A stretch of 64,000 nucleotides of DNA, from positions 3,394,901-3,458,900 of the forward strand of contig JAQFVV010012507.1 of assembly GCA_028023455.1 (NCBI GenBank), read 5' to 3'. Below, piece after piece: positions 10,175-21,418 of the stretch. A model generated the notes under the pieces. That model was not told where the DNA came from and searched no databases. It saw only the letters and a list, made by a program, of their open reading frames with translations. A program made the position numbers and the translations under genes. How positions within the stretch are numbered: the stretch's first letter is position 1; every line of letters begins with the position of its first letter. The stretch comes from Epiperipatus broadwayi. Its lineage: Eukaryota > Onychophora > Udeonychophora > Euonychophora > Peripatidae.

Positions 10175-13100
10175 AAGGGTACTTGAGGAAATGTTCCTCA
10201 CCTCAAGAAACCAAATACCCAATGAGGAACTTGAATCAATCTTTTACACGAGAAATCACTAACATGATGTGTTCATGGGAAGATAAAACACCAAATTTTG
10301 TTTTACAAAGTTGCCCTATGATAGAAGTTTTGTTTGAGAGCTTGCTGGTTAAGGCATTATTAGATTCTGGTAGCCAAATTTCTGTGATATCAGAGACATT
10401 TTACCAAAAGATTTTAGCAATAAATCCTAATATCAAAATTTTACCACTGAAATCTATGCAGGTTACCATGGCTAACAGTAGAAAAGCTAAGTTAATCCAA
10501 AAACAAATTTGGGTTGAGATTAAAATCGGCCAAACAACTCTCTATCATGTATTTTTAATTTTGAATGGTTTGATTCATAATGTTATTTTAGGGGCAGACT
10601 TCCTACATTTGAACACTTGTGTAATTGATTTCTGTAATAAAACAGTTAAAATTAATGATGAAGTCTTAGAGATGACATTGCTTCCAAGATATGATCAAAT
10701 TGAAGTTGACTCTATAACATCTAGCATTCCAGAAACACTTTTAGAGAGTAAACTCGCAGAATCCAACTTGCTTGGAAGTGATGATATATTAAAATTACGA
10801 TTTGTTATAAGAGAATTTAATTCTATTTTCTCAGACATACCAGGAGTGATAAAGGGATTCCAACAGAGAATTAGATTAATTCATGATCAACCATTTCAAT
10901 CTAAATCATATCCTATTCCATACCAATATCGGGAAGATATATCTAAGCAAATTAATAAAATGCTGGATTGGGAAATCATTTCCAAATGCTCTTCACCTTA
11001 CTGTAATCCAGTAGTAACTGTGAAGAAGAAAGATGGGTCGATGAGATTTTGTTTAGATGCTAGACAACTAAATAAAATTACTGTCCCAGACAGAAATATA
11101 CCACCGCCCATACATGAATTATTCATGAAATTTGGAAACAAGAAGGTATTTTCCACTTTCGATTTAACCTCCAGCTATTGGCAGATTGAACTTCATCCAG
11201 AAGATCGCCAATATACTGCTTTTCGTTATGAGGGTTTTACATACCAATTTAATAGGATGCCATTTGGATTGATAAATAGTGGTGCAGGTCTAATCAGGTG
11301 TTTGGATAAGACTTTATCTCCTGAGGTAAAACAAATCATAATTATTTATGTGGATGATGTAATTATTGCATCCACCACAGTTGAAGAACACCTTCAACAT
11401 TTATCTATATTTTTTAAAGAGTGTTTTCTGAAAGGTATAAAAATTAACTTCAAGAAGAGTACTTTAGTTTCCAACCAAGTAGTCTTCTTAGGTCATATTG
11501 TTGGTTGCAATGGGATAAGACCTCATCCAGAGAAGATCTCTGCCATTCAAAACTTTCCTAAACCATCTACTCGAAAACAAATTAGATCATTTTTAGGCCT
11601 ATGTAATTTTTACAACCGTTTCTATCAGAAGTTCTCAGACCACATGGAACCGTTGCTAAAATTGATTAGAAAAGATGAACGTTGGAAATGGACTGAAGAA
11701 CAAGACCGTGCATTTGAGAATATTAAAACAGGGTTTTTAAAGTTAACTATGTTAGCTTTCCCTGATTTTAATAAACCATTCATTGTTCAAACAGATAGTA
11801 GTGGTTTTGGATTAGGGGTAACACTGTCCCAAATCCAAGAGGATGGCCAACCAGGTGTCCTCTACTTTATTAGCCGGCTCTTGAAAGGTCCAGAAATAAA
11901 TTACATGGTTACAGAGAAGGAAGCACTAGCAATAGTCTGGGCTTTCCAAAAATTTCGACAAATGCTACTCGGATCAGAGGTGATAGTGATCACTGATCAC
12001 AAAAGCCTTGAATTCCTGAATCACAGTTATCTGACTAATAGTCGTCTAGTTAGATGGAGTTTACTACTACAGGAATTTAATTACACTGTGCATTATTGCA
12101 AAGGATCCGAGAATATCGTTGCTGATGTGCTTAGTCGAAATCCATGTAGGTCAGAACAAAATCATTTGATGGTAGACAATGCCTACATTACAAATGTCAA
12201 TGTGATGGCTGATAGTAATGTAGAGAACGAGTTGGAAAACTTACCAGAGATACAATTTAATGACCCAGAATTAAACCCAATTATAAAAGTTTTATTAGGG
12301 GAGGAAGTTTTGGATGCACCTAAAGATCTTAACCATTTTAAATTAGAACAACAGGTCTTACTATATAAAGTGAATGATAACGTTGATGAGTGGAGGACAA
12401 TAATACCAAAGTCTTTACGTGACCCACTCATAAAATACGTACACTGTCTATACGGGCATTATGGTGCTCATAAGACAGAACATACCCTTAAGAATTGGTT
12501 TTACTGGCCAAAAATGTATAAAGACATCTTGAAATCACTCCAGGATTGTCTAATTTGCTTAAGAGCTAAGTCAGTAAACCAAAATTATATTAATTCAATT
12601 AATTCTATCATTCCAGAAAGACCAAACGAGATCTTAGCAATTGACTATTATGGGCCTTTGCCTCCATTCAACAAACAAAAATATTTATTAGTCACTTATG
12701 ATCTCTTTTCCAAATATGTTGCTGCTTACCCGATACCCCAAGCCAATGCTAAACATACAATCAAAGTATTGAGTACTCTCCAATTTCCAATGATAGGAAA
12801 GCCGAAAACCATACTAACTGATCATGGTACACCTTTTCTATCTAAGGAATGGAAGAAATGGGTAGATATATCAAAAATAAAACATGTGCTAATCTCTATT
12901 AGGAATCCACAATCAAATCCATGTGAACGTATTATGCGGGAGCTTGGACGTTTGTTTAGGACCTATTTAGAAGAGGAGCACAAGGGTTGGGTAAAGCAGA
13001 CAAAACGTGTAGTAGACTATATCAATTGGAGTTTAAATGAATCTACAGGATTCTCACCCATCCGACTACACTTTCATCAAATTATACCTATATTATTTAA

Positions 13101-13431
13101 AAAATATAAACCTATTATTAATGAACCCAAAATAAATGGAGAAAATGATATTTTACAAGCTCATAAACAACTTGTTAAAATGGCAAATAATAGAAGTCAG
13201 AATAAAAAAAAATGTATTTATGAATTTAAAGTTGGAGATAAAGTTTTGATAAAGACTTTCCATCCCAGCAAACCATTGGAGAATAAATACCATAAATTCT
13301 TCAATACATATGAAGGACCTTATACTATCGTTAAAAGGGCAGGTCCAAATGCATTTTGGATTAACCAAGAAGGAGAGATTCGTGGTACATACAATTCACG
13401 AATTTTAAAACCATATTTTGGCTGCTTATAA
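10165..13431 (+). CDS. Pol polyprotein: protease, RT, RNase H, integrase
   Basis: Pol copies the element RNA to DNA and integrates it. The frame is -1 relative to gag and opens at 10165, after a TAA at 10162-10164. The first ATG in frame is near 10222, so Pol is probably made by frameshifting or reinitiation. Numbering from a TTG codon at 10183, motifs are: protease DSGS at residue 61 and LGADFL near 137; RT with FDLTSSYWQ, FNRMPFGL and catalytic YVDD near 389; RNase H with TDSSGFGLG near 537 and TDHKS near 604; an HHCC zinc-binding integrase region near 753-790; the D,D,E triad in AIDYYGP (about 820), LTDHGTP (about 879) and CERIMREL (about 914); and a C-terminal GPY/F module (EGPYTIVKR, about 1044). 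All key residues are present and there is no chromodomain. Minus-strand ORFs inside are shadows. Confidence 0.95.
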   Translation, partial: NKLKGYLRKCSSPQETKYPMRNLNQSFTREITNMMCSWEDKTPNFVLQSCPMIEVLFESLLVKALLDSGSQISVISETFYQKILAINPNIKILPLKSMQVTMANSRKAKLIQKQIWVEIKIGQTTLYHVFLILNGLIHNVILGADFLHLNTCVIDFCNKTVKINDEVLEMTLLPRYDQIEVDSITSSIPETLLESKLAESNLLGSDDILKLRFVIREFNSIFSDIPGVIKGFQQRIRLIHDQPFQSKSYPIPYQYREDISKQINKMLDWEIISKCSSPYCNPVVTVKKKDGSMRFCLDARQLNKITVPDRNIPPPIHELFMKFGNKKVFSTFDLTSSYWQIELHPEDRQYTAFRYEGFTYQFNRMPFGLINSGAGLIRCLDKTLSPEVKQIIIIYVDDVIIASTTVEEHLQHLSIFFKECFLKGIKINFKKSTLVSNQVVFLGHIVGCNGIRPHPEKISAIQNFPKPSTRKQIRSFLGLCNFYNRFYQKFSDHMEPLLKLIRKDERWKWTEEQDRAFENIKTGFLKLTMLAFPDFNKPFIVQTDSSGFGLGVTLSQIQEDGQPGVLYFISRLLKGPEINYMVTEKEALAIVWAFQKFRQMLLGSEVIVITDHKSLEFLNHSYLTNSRLVRWSLLLQEFNYTVHYCKGSENIVADVLSRNPCRSEQNHLMVDNAYITNVNVMADSNVENELENLPEIQFNDPELNPIIKVLLGEEVLDAPKDLNHFKLEQQVLLYKVNDNVDEWRTIIPKSLRDPLIKYVHCLYGHYGAHKTEHTLKNWFYWPKMYKDILKSLQDCLICLRAKSVNQNYINSINSIIPERPNEILAIDYYGPLPPFNKQKYLLVTYDLFSKYVAAYPIPQANAKHTIKVLSTLQFPMIGKPKTILTDHGTPFLSKEWKKWVDISKIKHVLISIRNPQSNPCERIMRELGRLFRTYLEEEHKGWVKQTKRVVDYINWSLNESTGFSPIRLHFHQIIPILFKKYKPIINEPKINGENDILQAHKQLVKMANNRSQNKKKCIYEFKVGDKVLIKTFHPSKPLENKYHKFFNTYEGPYTIVKRAGPNAFWINQEGEIRGTYNSRILKPYFGCL

Positions 13432-13983
13432 TGTTTTATAAAGAAATGAGGTGAAGACCAAGATAAGAATTGGGCAGTGTAAACCATACGGTTGTATAAA
13501 AAATAATAATAATAGTGATCAATGTAAAGAGAAGTATAGTTAAAAACATTAGCTTTGGTGAGGGTATTCTTTAATGCCTTAAAATAATTAAAACCATAGA
13601 GTCAATTCATATTTATAAAAGGATACTCTAGTATTTATTTAGTCCTTTTCAAATCCATAAGTCTTAAAGAAGCAGGAATAAGGCTAGTAAATATATTTGT
13701 GGTCCAAGAAGGAAACACATTATTTTTTTTATTTTTTTTTTTTTTATAAAAAAAAAAAATATTAACCCATCAAAGTCCTTAATTTTTTTTATTTTTGATC
13801 ATTATCACAAGAATAAAATAGCCCAAGTATTAGGAAGATATAACAGTTAAAAAAAAAAAAATTCAACCCTTCATAAAATCCAACTATAAATGCAATTAAA
13901 CTATAAGAATATACTAAAATAGTTGTAAGTGTTTAAAATTTTAACTTAAATTAAAATTTTAAATTTCCGAAGGGAAGGGGAAA
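13432..13983 (+). other. Gypsy 3' untranslated region with polypurine tract
   Basis: About 550 bp separate the pol stop from the 3' LTR. It is AT-rich with several A and T homopolymers. The last 15 bases (13969-13983, GAAGGGAAGGGGAAA) are a pure purine run abutting the LTR. That is the expected primer for plus-strand DNA synthesis. Confidence 0.85.
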
Positions 13984-16123
13984 TATAATAGTAACTTACA
14001 GTTATTATTATTGGTCTAACGTGTTTTATCTCTTGTGAAATTATTTATAAATATAAATTTTTATTTGACTATTTTATTATGTAACATATATGTACTATTT
14101 ATATATACATTTAAGTTTTAAATAATACATACCTTAAGCTTTTGAGTAAAATGCCAGATTTGAAGTTAAGAATAAATACTTATATATTTTTTTTATTTTA
14201 TTATTAAATCTTAATGTCAGTGGAACAATTGATAGTTGAGTTAAGCATGAACTTGTATATAACACACGAGCAGATTCGTTCGTTCTCTTGATATAAAAAA
14301 ACGAAAGAAAAAGAAAATCTTTTCTCTTTAAAAATAGCATTTTTCTTTTATCAATACTACTATTTAACGATTGGAATTTAAATATTAACTTTTCCAAATT
14401 AAAATAATTTGTGGATTAAAAGTCTGCAAGGAAAATATATTTAATTTTCTACTCAATCTTAAAGGAATAGCAATATAAAAGAAAAGAACGTCTGTTTAAG
14501 TTTTTTGGAAACTACGTTGTTTTAATACTTCCATGATTCTTCGGATATATATAAATTTAAGATAATTATATATATATATATAGGATAAAACAATGTGTTT
14601 TGAGTAAAACAGCTTTATATCGTAAAGGTTTCGAAACCAACCTTGCATGCTATTTTAAAATATTTTGAAATATTGAATATATAGAACGTCTAGTGATAAT
14701 AGAGAAATGAAGATTAAGAACATCTACATTCGAAGAATATTTATTTTATTTCACATTAATCCGGTCATTGGATGTTATTAACAGTTTATCGTTTAAGGAT
14801 AAATGGAATCATCATTGTACCAATGGATTGGTGATATGCTTCGTAAGAGATCTTCATTGGGATGATGAACTATAGACTTCAATATCTACTCTCAACTCTC
14901 TTATAAATAAGTTTCCTTTATTATTTATTTATATATATTATAATAATGCTTATATTATTTTAATATGTTTATTATTATTATTATTATCTTTATTTCAAAT
15001 TTGGCATCGCATCATATATATCTTAAAAGGAAAATTATATTTATTATTAAATATAATTAATTGAAAGCTTAACATAATTCATCAAATTAGATGAGGGATA
15101 TAAAAAATAGTTATTATTTGACAGATATCTTAAACAGGATTATATTGTGTTTACTACGTAATATTGTAAACGTTTAATGTATTTTTATTTATTAAAAATA
15201 CATATAATATATAAGTTATACAATGGCAAATAATACTTATATATGGGTAATTGTGAAGCATATAAATAAGAACGATAAATAAATTAATAAGTTACATAAA
15301 TTATTAATTTTTGAACCCAGATATTGTTTTTATATATCTGTTAATTTAAGCTATTTTCTTTAATTTTTGAAAGTTTATTATAGTATTGAGTTTTATCATA
15401 GGGTATTAAATAAAAAAATATCATTTATTAATATTCTTTTAAAATGATAAAATTCATCCGTATTTATTTATTAATATTTTATTATCTATTCTATTATATT
15501 TTTTATTGTTTATTAAATATTGATTTGTTAACGTGATCTCTTTGTCTAATCATTATTGAATTATATTATATATATGCTAGTATTATAAATATCATATGAA
15601 TAATAGTTATAATTAATGCTTATATAAAGGCATATGAAATAACTTGTTTTGAAATTATTCCTGAAAAGAGCTAATTGCAAATTCTCCGTGAGTTTGAATA
15701 TCGTGGCATAATGGTGACTGAAAGAGGGATGAAAGATGGATGACCTGGTCTAAATTGTATTTAAACTTATTTAAAGATTATTGAGCTAGCATAATAAAGA
15801 TATATATAATCATGGATTTAGTATTTCATCGATTCATTTCTAGCATTCTACTTGAAGACCCAAAGTCCGATTGTAGTGAAATGCGTATCCTCTTTCTAAG
15901 GAATTTAATCATCTCTTTATATTTAACAAGACCAACTTAGATTTTAAATATAATCCATTCTGTTATATTTGGCGAACCTAACTGTGAAGCATTAAGTTAA
16001 TGATTTCTAAACATTAAATATAATTGATTATATTACAATTAATACATCAACTGGGATGATTAAATGCCGTTCCGTTATATTTGGTGCCTCAACTAAGGCT
16101 ATCAAATAGGCTGTCCTGTTATA
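13984..16123 (+). repeat. Gypsy 3' LTR
   Basis: This is a 2140-bp copy of 5572-7715. Differences seen by eye include GATATT/GTTATT near the start, TTTT/CTTT, CCGTG/CCATG, TTAAA/TTGAA and the last CCCATTATA/CCTGTTATA, plus a shorter TA run. It ends TTATA and continues directly into flanking TA repeats. LTRs of one element are identical when inserted, so this low divergence means recent integration. Confidence 0.9.
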
Positions 16124-16392
16124 ATATATATATATATTTATGATTTAAATCATGATTAAATAGAGTTACAATAAAATCAAAAGTTATTTACATTATTATC
16201 AAATTAGAATTATACAAATAAACTAAGGTCGCTTAACTAATTAAAATCTTTTCTGGGAATTTTCCATTTTTTCCTTTAGTTCCTGTGCTTGGGATTGTGA
16301 TTTTAATTTCCTCTCTTTGTTTTTGTTTTACTCCTTTCTTTCCCCTTTTCTCTTCTTTCTTTTTCTTTTCCTTTTTCTGGTATTTTGCCATA
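16124..16392. other. Spacer between Gypsy 3' LTR and LINE-A
   Basis: It starts with the TA target tract. Near 16290-16380 it is pyrimidine-rich on the plus strand, so A-rich on the minus strand, which could be the old 3' tail of LINE-A. No other feature is visible. Confidence 0.4.
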
Positions 16393-19171
16393 CTATTCTG
16401 TCATTATGAAAAGGCTCCATGGATCTGTACACCTATTGGTAGATGCCAAGGTTTTGTCCCTTTTTTCATCTCTGCCATTTTGTTTAAAAAAATTGTTCTT
16501 CATTTTGTTGGGGGTAACTGAGAGTTTTGATGTCATTGTTATAAACAGAGATAACTTTATTGTTGCAAACTGTTTGGTTAGAAGGCTTTCTTTAAGTGAT
16601 GTTATTGTGTAATAGTTTATTTCTGAGTTATTATACATATTTTTTGGGATTTCCATAGCCCTGTGCATGTTTTAATTAGAAGTTCAAATGTTTCTTCCTC
16701 TTTATCACATAACATACAGATGGGATTTATTGTTGAGAATCCTCTTCTGTATGTTAAAAACCAATTGTTTGATATGGCATTAATTTTTATCTTAATGGTA
16801 AAGTCCATATACTTTGCTCCATGTCCTAATATTTAAGATTTGTAATCTTTTGATTTGTTAAATTAAGTATTCCTGAGATGAATCTTAGTTGAGGATATAT
16901 AAGAGCATAGGCATCCCAGATTTTTAATTTATCTTTTCAGACAATGTTAAGCATTCTCTTCATTTATTTATGCTTGAATCTATCCAGGGTACTTTGTGAG
17001 GTGGAATGGTTTATTAAACTGTGCATTTTTGTATTACAATTCTTGTATGGAGTGGTCTGACATTCCATTAAATTTTCTTGGTTGTTGCATTGATTTGATA
17101 CTTAAAGTGGCCACTTTGCCTTTCCAGAATAATCTAGCTGCTATGGAGTTTATTTTGTTTATGAACCTCTTAGAAGTTTTAATAATGGGGAGATAATAGT
17201 TAATTTTGGCTATTATTTTTATGTTTAGGAAAGCTACTTTCTTTTGAAGGGAAAGATACACCATTGCAAGTTTTTTGTTAGTATCTCCATGGCATTGATT
17301 ATCATGTCTTGTATCTTTTGACATTTGTGTTATTGAATTTTTGCTATTGCAAACTTGAGAAAATTCTGAGGTTGACCTTTAAGATTAGAATTGATTTTCT
17401 TGCCCAAATTAATTCTCCATGTGGCTGATTTGAGGGGATTTATTCAGAGATCTGAGCTAAGCAAAAATTGATGGATAATTTTATAGAGTTTTGGAAGGTA
17501 TTTGTAGGATGGTAAGAATATTAGGACATCATTCATGTATGCAACAGTCTTTATAGGCTCTTTAGCCTGTTAATATATATTCCTGGTAACTTGAGGTCTA
17601 TTTGTTTTAGAAGTGAGTATGTAAGTTATAAATAGCAATGCACTGAGTGGAGATCCCTGTGGTATGGATAAATCTGGTTAGAGTCTTTTGATAGTTTGCC
17701 ATTTGTCATTTATAGAAATGGCAATTTGTCTGTTATTTAGCATGTTGTGAATAACTGTAGATAGCTAATAGAATTAAAAAATTCTACTAGTATATCCATT
17801 AGTTTGTTAAGCCTGACTGAATCAAATGCTGCTGAAATTTCTAGCTGCACAGCAATTGGTTTTGATCTTCTGTAAATTCTAATTTCATCTATTAGGGTCC
17901 TGACTTCCCCAATGGCCATCATAGCTGATGATCTCCTACTAGCATAATGTGATGGCATAATTTGTGCCAGAATTTTTTCTGGTATTGAGTCTTTAATTAT
18001 TGATTTCATTATTTTAATAAGTAATGGAGTCATAGAGATGGGTATTATGTTTGAGAGAACATCTACTTCTTTATTATTTTTAAGGAAGTGAATGAACAAG
18101 ACTATTAGGATACAAGTTTTGGATTATTCTTTTTTGCTGAGAAAGGTGTGTTAGTATTCTGTGTATAATCAGTGCTGTGAAGTGGTTAACGTGTGACAGT
18201 AGGAATTTTGGAATCCCATGAATACCCAGATAGGTGTGGTACAGCATTGATTTGATTTTTTCTGAAATCATAGTTTTTGTTATTCTATGCTCCAGTTGTT
18301 GATCATATTATCTCTTTTTGTTTTTCTGGTCTTATTTAGAATCTTGCAACCTTTGTTGGAAAACTTCCATTATTTTTATCAGCATAAGTGTTACTACAAT
18401 GAGTTTTCATTTATGTTTAGTATAGTTGGTGTGAGTTGCTTCTTTTGTGTTTCCAGGGCCAATCTTAAGTAGCTTCTGGTACAAAAGTGCTGGCCTGTCA
18501 GGTATATCTTGGCTTTCTTTATAGCAATGTATTCTGCTATTGCTTTTTGTATTAATTTTATATTGCCTTTTAATTTTATTTAGGGTTTCAATATTATTTG
18601 TCCCTGAGTTGTGAAGTTTTTCCAGGTTGCTCAGGTCATGGAGCTCTTTTATCAGGGTTACTGGGCCTTTTCTTTTTCTTGTGTGGTGAACAATTAGCAA
18701 TTGTAAAATTTCACTGATGGCAAACCAAGCTTGTTCAGCTGTTTTTGTTGAAATCTGAATTTTGTGAAAGTAGATATAAGCTTCAGATGGAATAGCTTCT
18801 GTCATACTCTCTTTAGTTAGCATTCTAATGGTATAATTATGTAATGAAGTGAATCCATTGATTGCATCTAGGGTTACAACTAGTGCATAATAATCTGAAA
18901 CTAGATCTAATACTGCCCCAATCTGGAAGTGCAATTGTGGCAAGTATAGCAACAGATTTATTAGTGATTTATAATGTTTGGTGTAGAAAAAGAAAGCCTT
19001 CTCAGGAAAAAGCCCCTCTCCACTCATTAATCGAGTGTTTATTAAATGAATATATTTCTTAATTATGTCCTTATAGGTTATATTAAAGTCTCCCAGAATT
19101 GTTGTGTGATAGTTGTTATTAGGCATGATCATATTTATACTATTTATGATTTTTGAGAGTTTAGTCATTTT

Positions 19172-19180
<9 letters not shown>
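16393..19180 (-). pseudogene. LINE-A: decayed L1/Tx1-like non-LTR retrotransposon ORF2
   Basis: Read on the minus strand from 19180 down, the protein fragments come in LINE ORF2 order. First is the C-terminal part of an apurinic-type endonuclease (TILGDFNI, then LVSDYYALVV in place of SDH). The RT follows: PISMTPLLIKIMKS, EISAAFDSVRLNK (motif A), IPQGSPLSALLF (motif B, near 17640) and AYMNDVLIF (motif C, with the first Asp changed to Asn). Last is a Cys-rich end (NPICMLCDKEEE, then LLIKTC). Many stops and frameshifts separate the pieces, and the N-terminal endonuclease part is missing. The upstream end meets a TA palindrome at 19172-19243. It resembles LINE-B (24840-26570) in module order and in the HLGIHGIPKFL block, so both belong to one group. 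Confidence 0.75.

Positions 19181-19243
<63 letters not shown>
19171..19243. repeat. TA microsatellite with TCACAATATA palindrome
   Basis: Two TA runs are joined by TTCACAATATAT, and the second run ends TATATTGTGA. TCACAATATA at about 19208 and TATATTGTGA at about 19243 are exact reverse complements, so the second half can form a hairpin. It sits at the LINE-A boundary. Confidence 0.6.
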
Positions 19244-21285
19244 GACCTTCTGAATGGGCACAAGTAATTAAGCTGTGTTATATCAGTAATGAATAACTGC
19301 ATTGTACTAAAAAAAAAAAATGAAATCGCCTTAAAATTTTAAAATTTTTCTATTAATGGCTCAAAAACTCATATGTGGGCCAACTGTGCATTTTGGTTAG
19401 CAATCTTTCAAGCATTTATTGTTGTTATTATGTTTTGATAGTGTTTAATACAAGGAAGGGGTGGATTATTACAGAAAGTGTTATGATAGTAGTTGGATTG
19501 ATGCAAGGTTTGTTTTATTTATTTATAAGATAGTATTGGTGTGTTGAATGGTTTTCTGATTTATTGTTCATTGATACCCATTTATTTACTAATATTATAG
19601 TCAGTTGTAACCCATAGACATATTAGGTATGTTTTAGTTATAATAATTTAATATTCACATAGCAGCGTATATGTATGATGTGTCATTATCTCATTTCCAT
19701 TTCATATCCTAATTACAACAAATGATATATTCAAACTTACAATAAAACATTTAAATTACAGTAATTATCTTTAATAATTTTTCAAAAATATATCTTCTTT
19801 AATGATTAATGCATATTTGAATTAATAAATTATTTGTCCAACTTAAATAATATTATAAACCATTTTATTTAATAGCTAATTCATATTCATTTGTTTTAAA
19901 TTTGTAAAAAGCTTTTTTTTTTTATTATTTGACTTCATTGTGAAGGTCAAAATATTTTTTTTAGAAAAGATTTTTCGAATATTAATTAATTGATTAAATG
20001 TAAAAAAAGAACGTGGGAGTTAAGCTTTGGCTGATCAGGTGACTTTTTTGATTGATGGGGAGATTTTTTTTAACTGATAGCTAATAATAAGAAGAATAAT
20101 AATAAAACACTATCTTTTGTAATTTCAACAAGTGTATTTTTTTTATTTTTCTGCTGCTATTAAGTATATCTCTCTTCCAAAACAGTTTAAAGTGAAACTT
20201 TAAAACAGCCTTTTCATGAAGCTTATTATTGAAACTCCAGATGTTTAAGCTTTATTGGGGAATGTTTGAAAAGAAGTATAAAGGTATCAATCTTGCTTCT
20301 TTTTTCTAATTAAAGCATTTAAATTAACATTTTCATTTTTGTTTAAAGATGTGCTTTTCTCATATTAAACTTACGTTAGTTCATTTACTTTTATTTATCT
20401 CCGTTAAAAAGAATATCAAAATGCAAGAACTTTATAATTTTTTAAGTCCCATGTGTGATGTTTATAATGTTTTGTCATCATGTATGTATATTCAGACCTG
20501 TTTAACAAAATTTACTTTGATAAGTTCTCTGTTTAACTTATATTTTATGTATACAAAAGTGAAGTTAAAAGGATATGTGTACTTGATTATGTGTTTGATA
20601 TTTAATAATTATTGCAGAATGCCAACTTTATATCTTATTTTATGCTTATAAAATAATGTGTTTATTAAAAAAATAGAAATATGACTTACCAAGAATAACT
20701 AATTACTACTACTTACCAAACATAGATGTCTAATTCGAATAGAAGGACTTTAATATTACATATTTTGTTCTCTTTGATATACGGATATATGTGTTAATGT
20801 TTAAGGAAATACAAATTGCCTGTGGACAATTATCAGCAATTTATTAAAGTTAATAATGCAAATACAAATCTATAAATTATGAGTTAATATTTTCTTCAGA
20901 AAAATATGTTAAGTCATCATTGAATTACATACCCTAGATGTGCTTAAAAATAAATAACAGAATATACCAATTAAAAGCTGAAACGGTCTTTCTATGTATT
21001 TATTAATATAAATATTTATCATTATGTGTGTTATATAAGTAAACTCTATTAGCTTATGGCTAAAGGACCTTGGATGTTTACTAAATTAATTGTGTATTAT
21101 AACTGTTTTGCCCTACAAGAACTTATTTTACATTTCGTATTCATATTTAAACATGCACTCATTTTGAAATTCATCTCCGGATCATTTATTAAGCTTGAAA
21201 AGGAACTTTGCAAGTGAAGATTTTTTTTTTCTCAAGTTAAAAGAAGAATGACTCTATTTTTTTTTTTACTATTTATTGTTAATAG

Positions 21286-21418
<133 letters not shown>

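Larger units (their letters stand above)
5572..16123 (+). mobile_element. Complete Ty3/Gypsy LTR retrotransposon
   Basis: The order is 5' LTR, primer-binding site, gag, pol (protease, RT, RNase H, integrase), polypurine tract, 3' LTR. Both ORFs are uninterrupted. By eye the two LTRs differ at only about six positions plus TA-tract length over roughly 2.14 kb, so the insertion is young and may still be competent. Both flanks are TA repeats, so target-site duplication cannot be resolved. The element is about 10.5 kb, and two fifths of it is LTR, which is long for an invertebrate Gypsy. The RT-RNaseH-IN order and GPY/F module place it in Ty3/Gypsy rather than Ty1/Copia or BEL. Confidence 0.95.

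Noticed and set aside
12183-13368. Minus-strand ORFs inside pol
   Set aside because: They are shadows of the Pol frame, which has full domain support.
16285-16612. Plus-strand ORFs with hydrophobic start (LFSSFFFFSFFW)
   Set aside because: They are antisense to LINE-A and its A-rich tail; the Phe/Ser runs are pyrimidine-tract artefacts.
18287-19062. Plus-strand ORFs at 18287 and 18862
   Set aside because: They lie antisense to the LINE-A endonuclease fragment, which has clear motifs on the minus strand.
20349-20651. 100-codon plus ORF resembling a membrane protein
   Set aside because: Leu/Ile/Tyr richness follows from AT-rich DNA. There is no domain, no splice context and no support from repeats.
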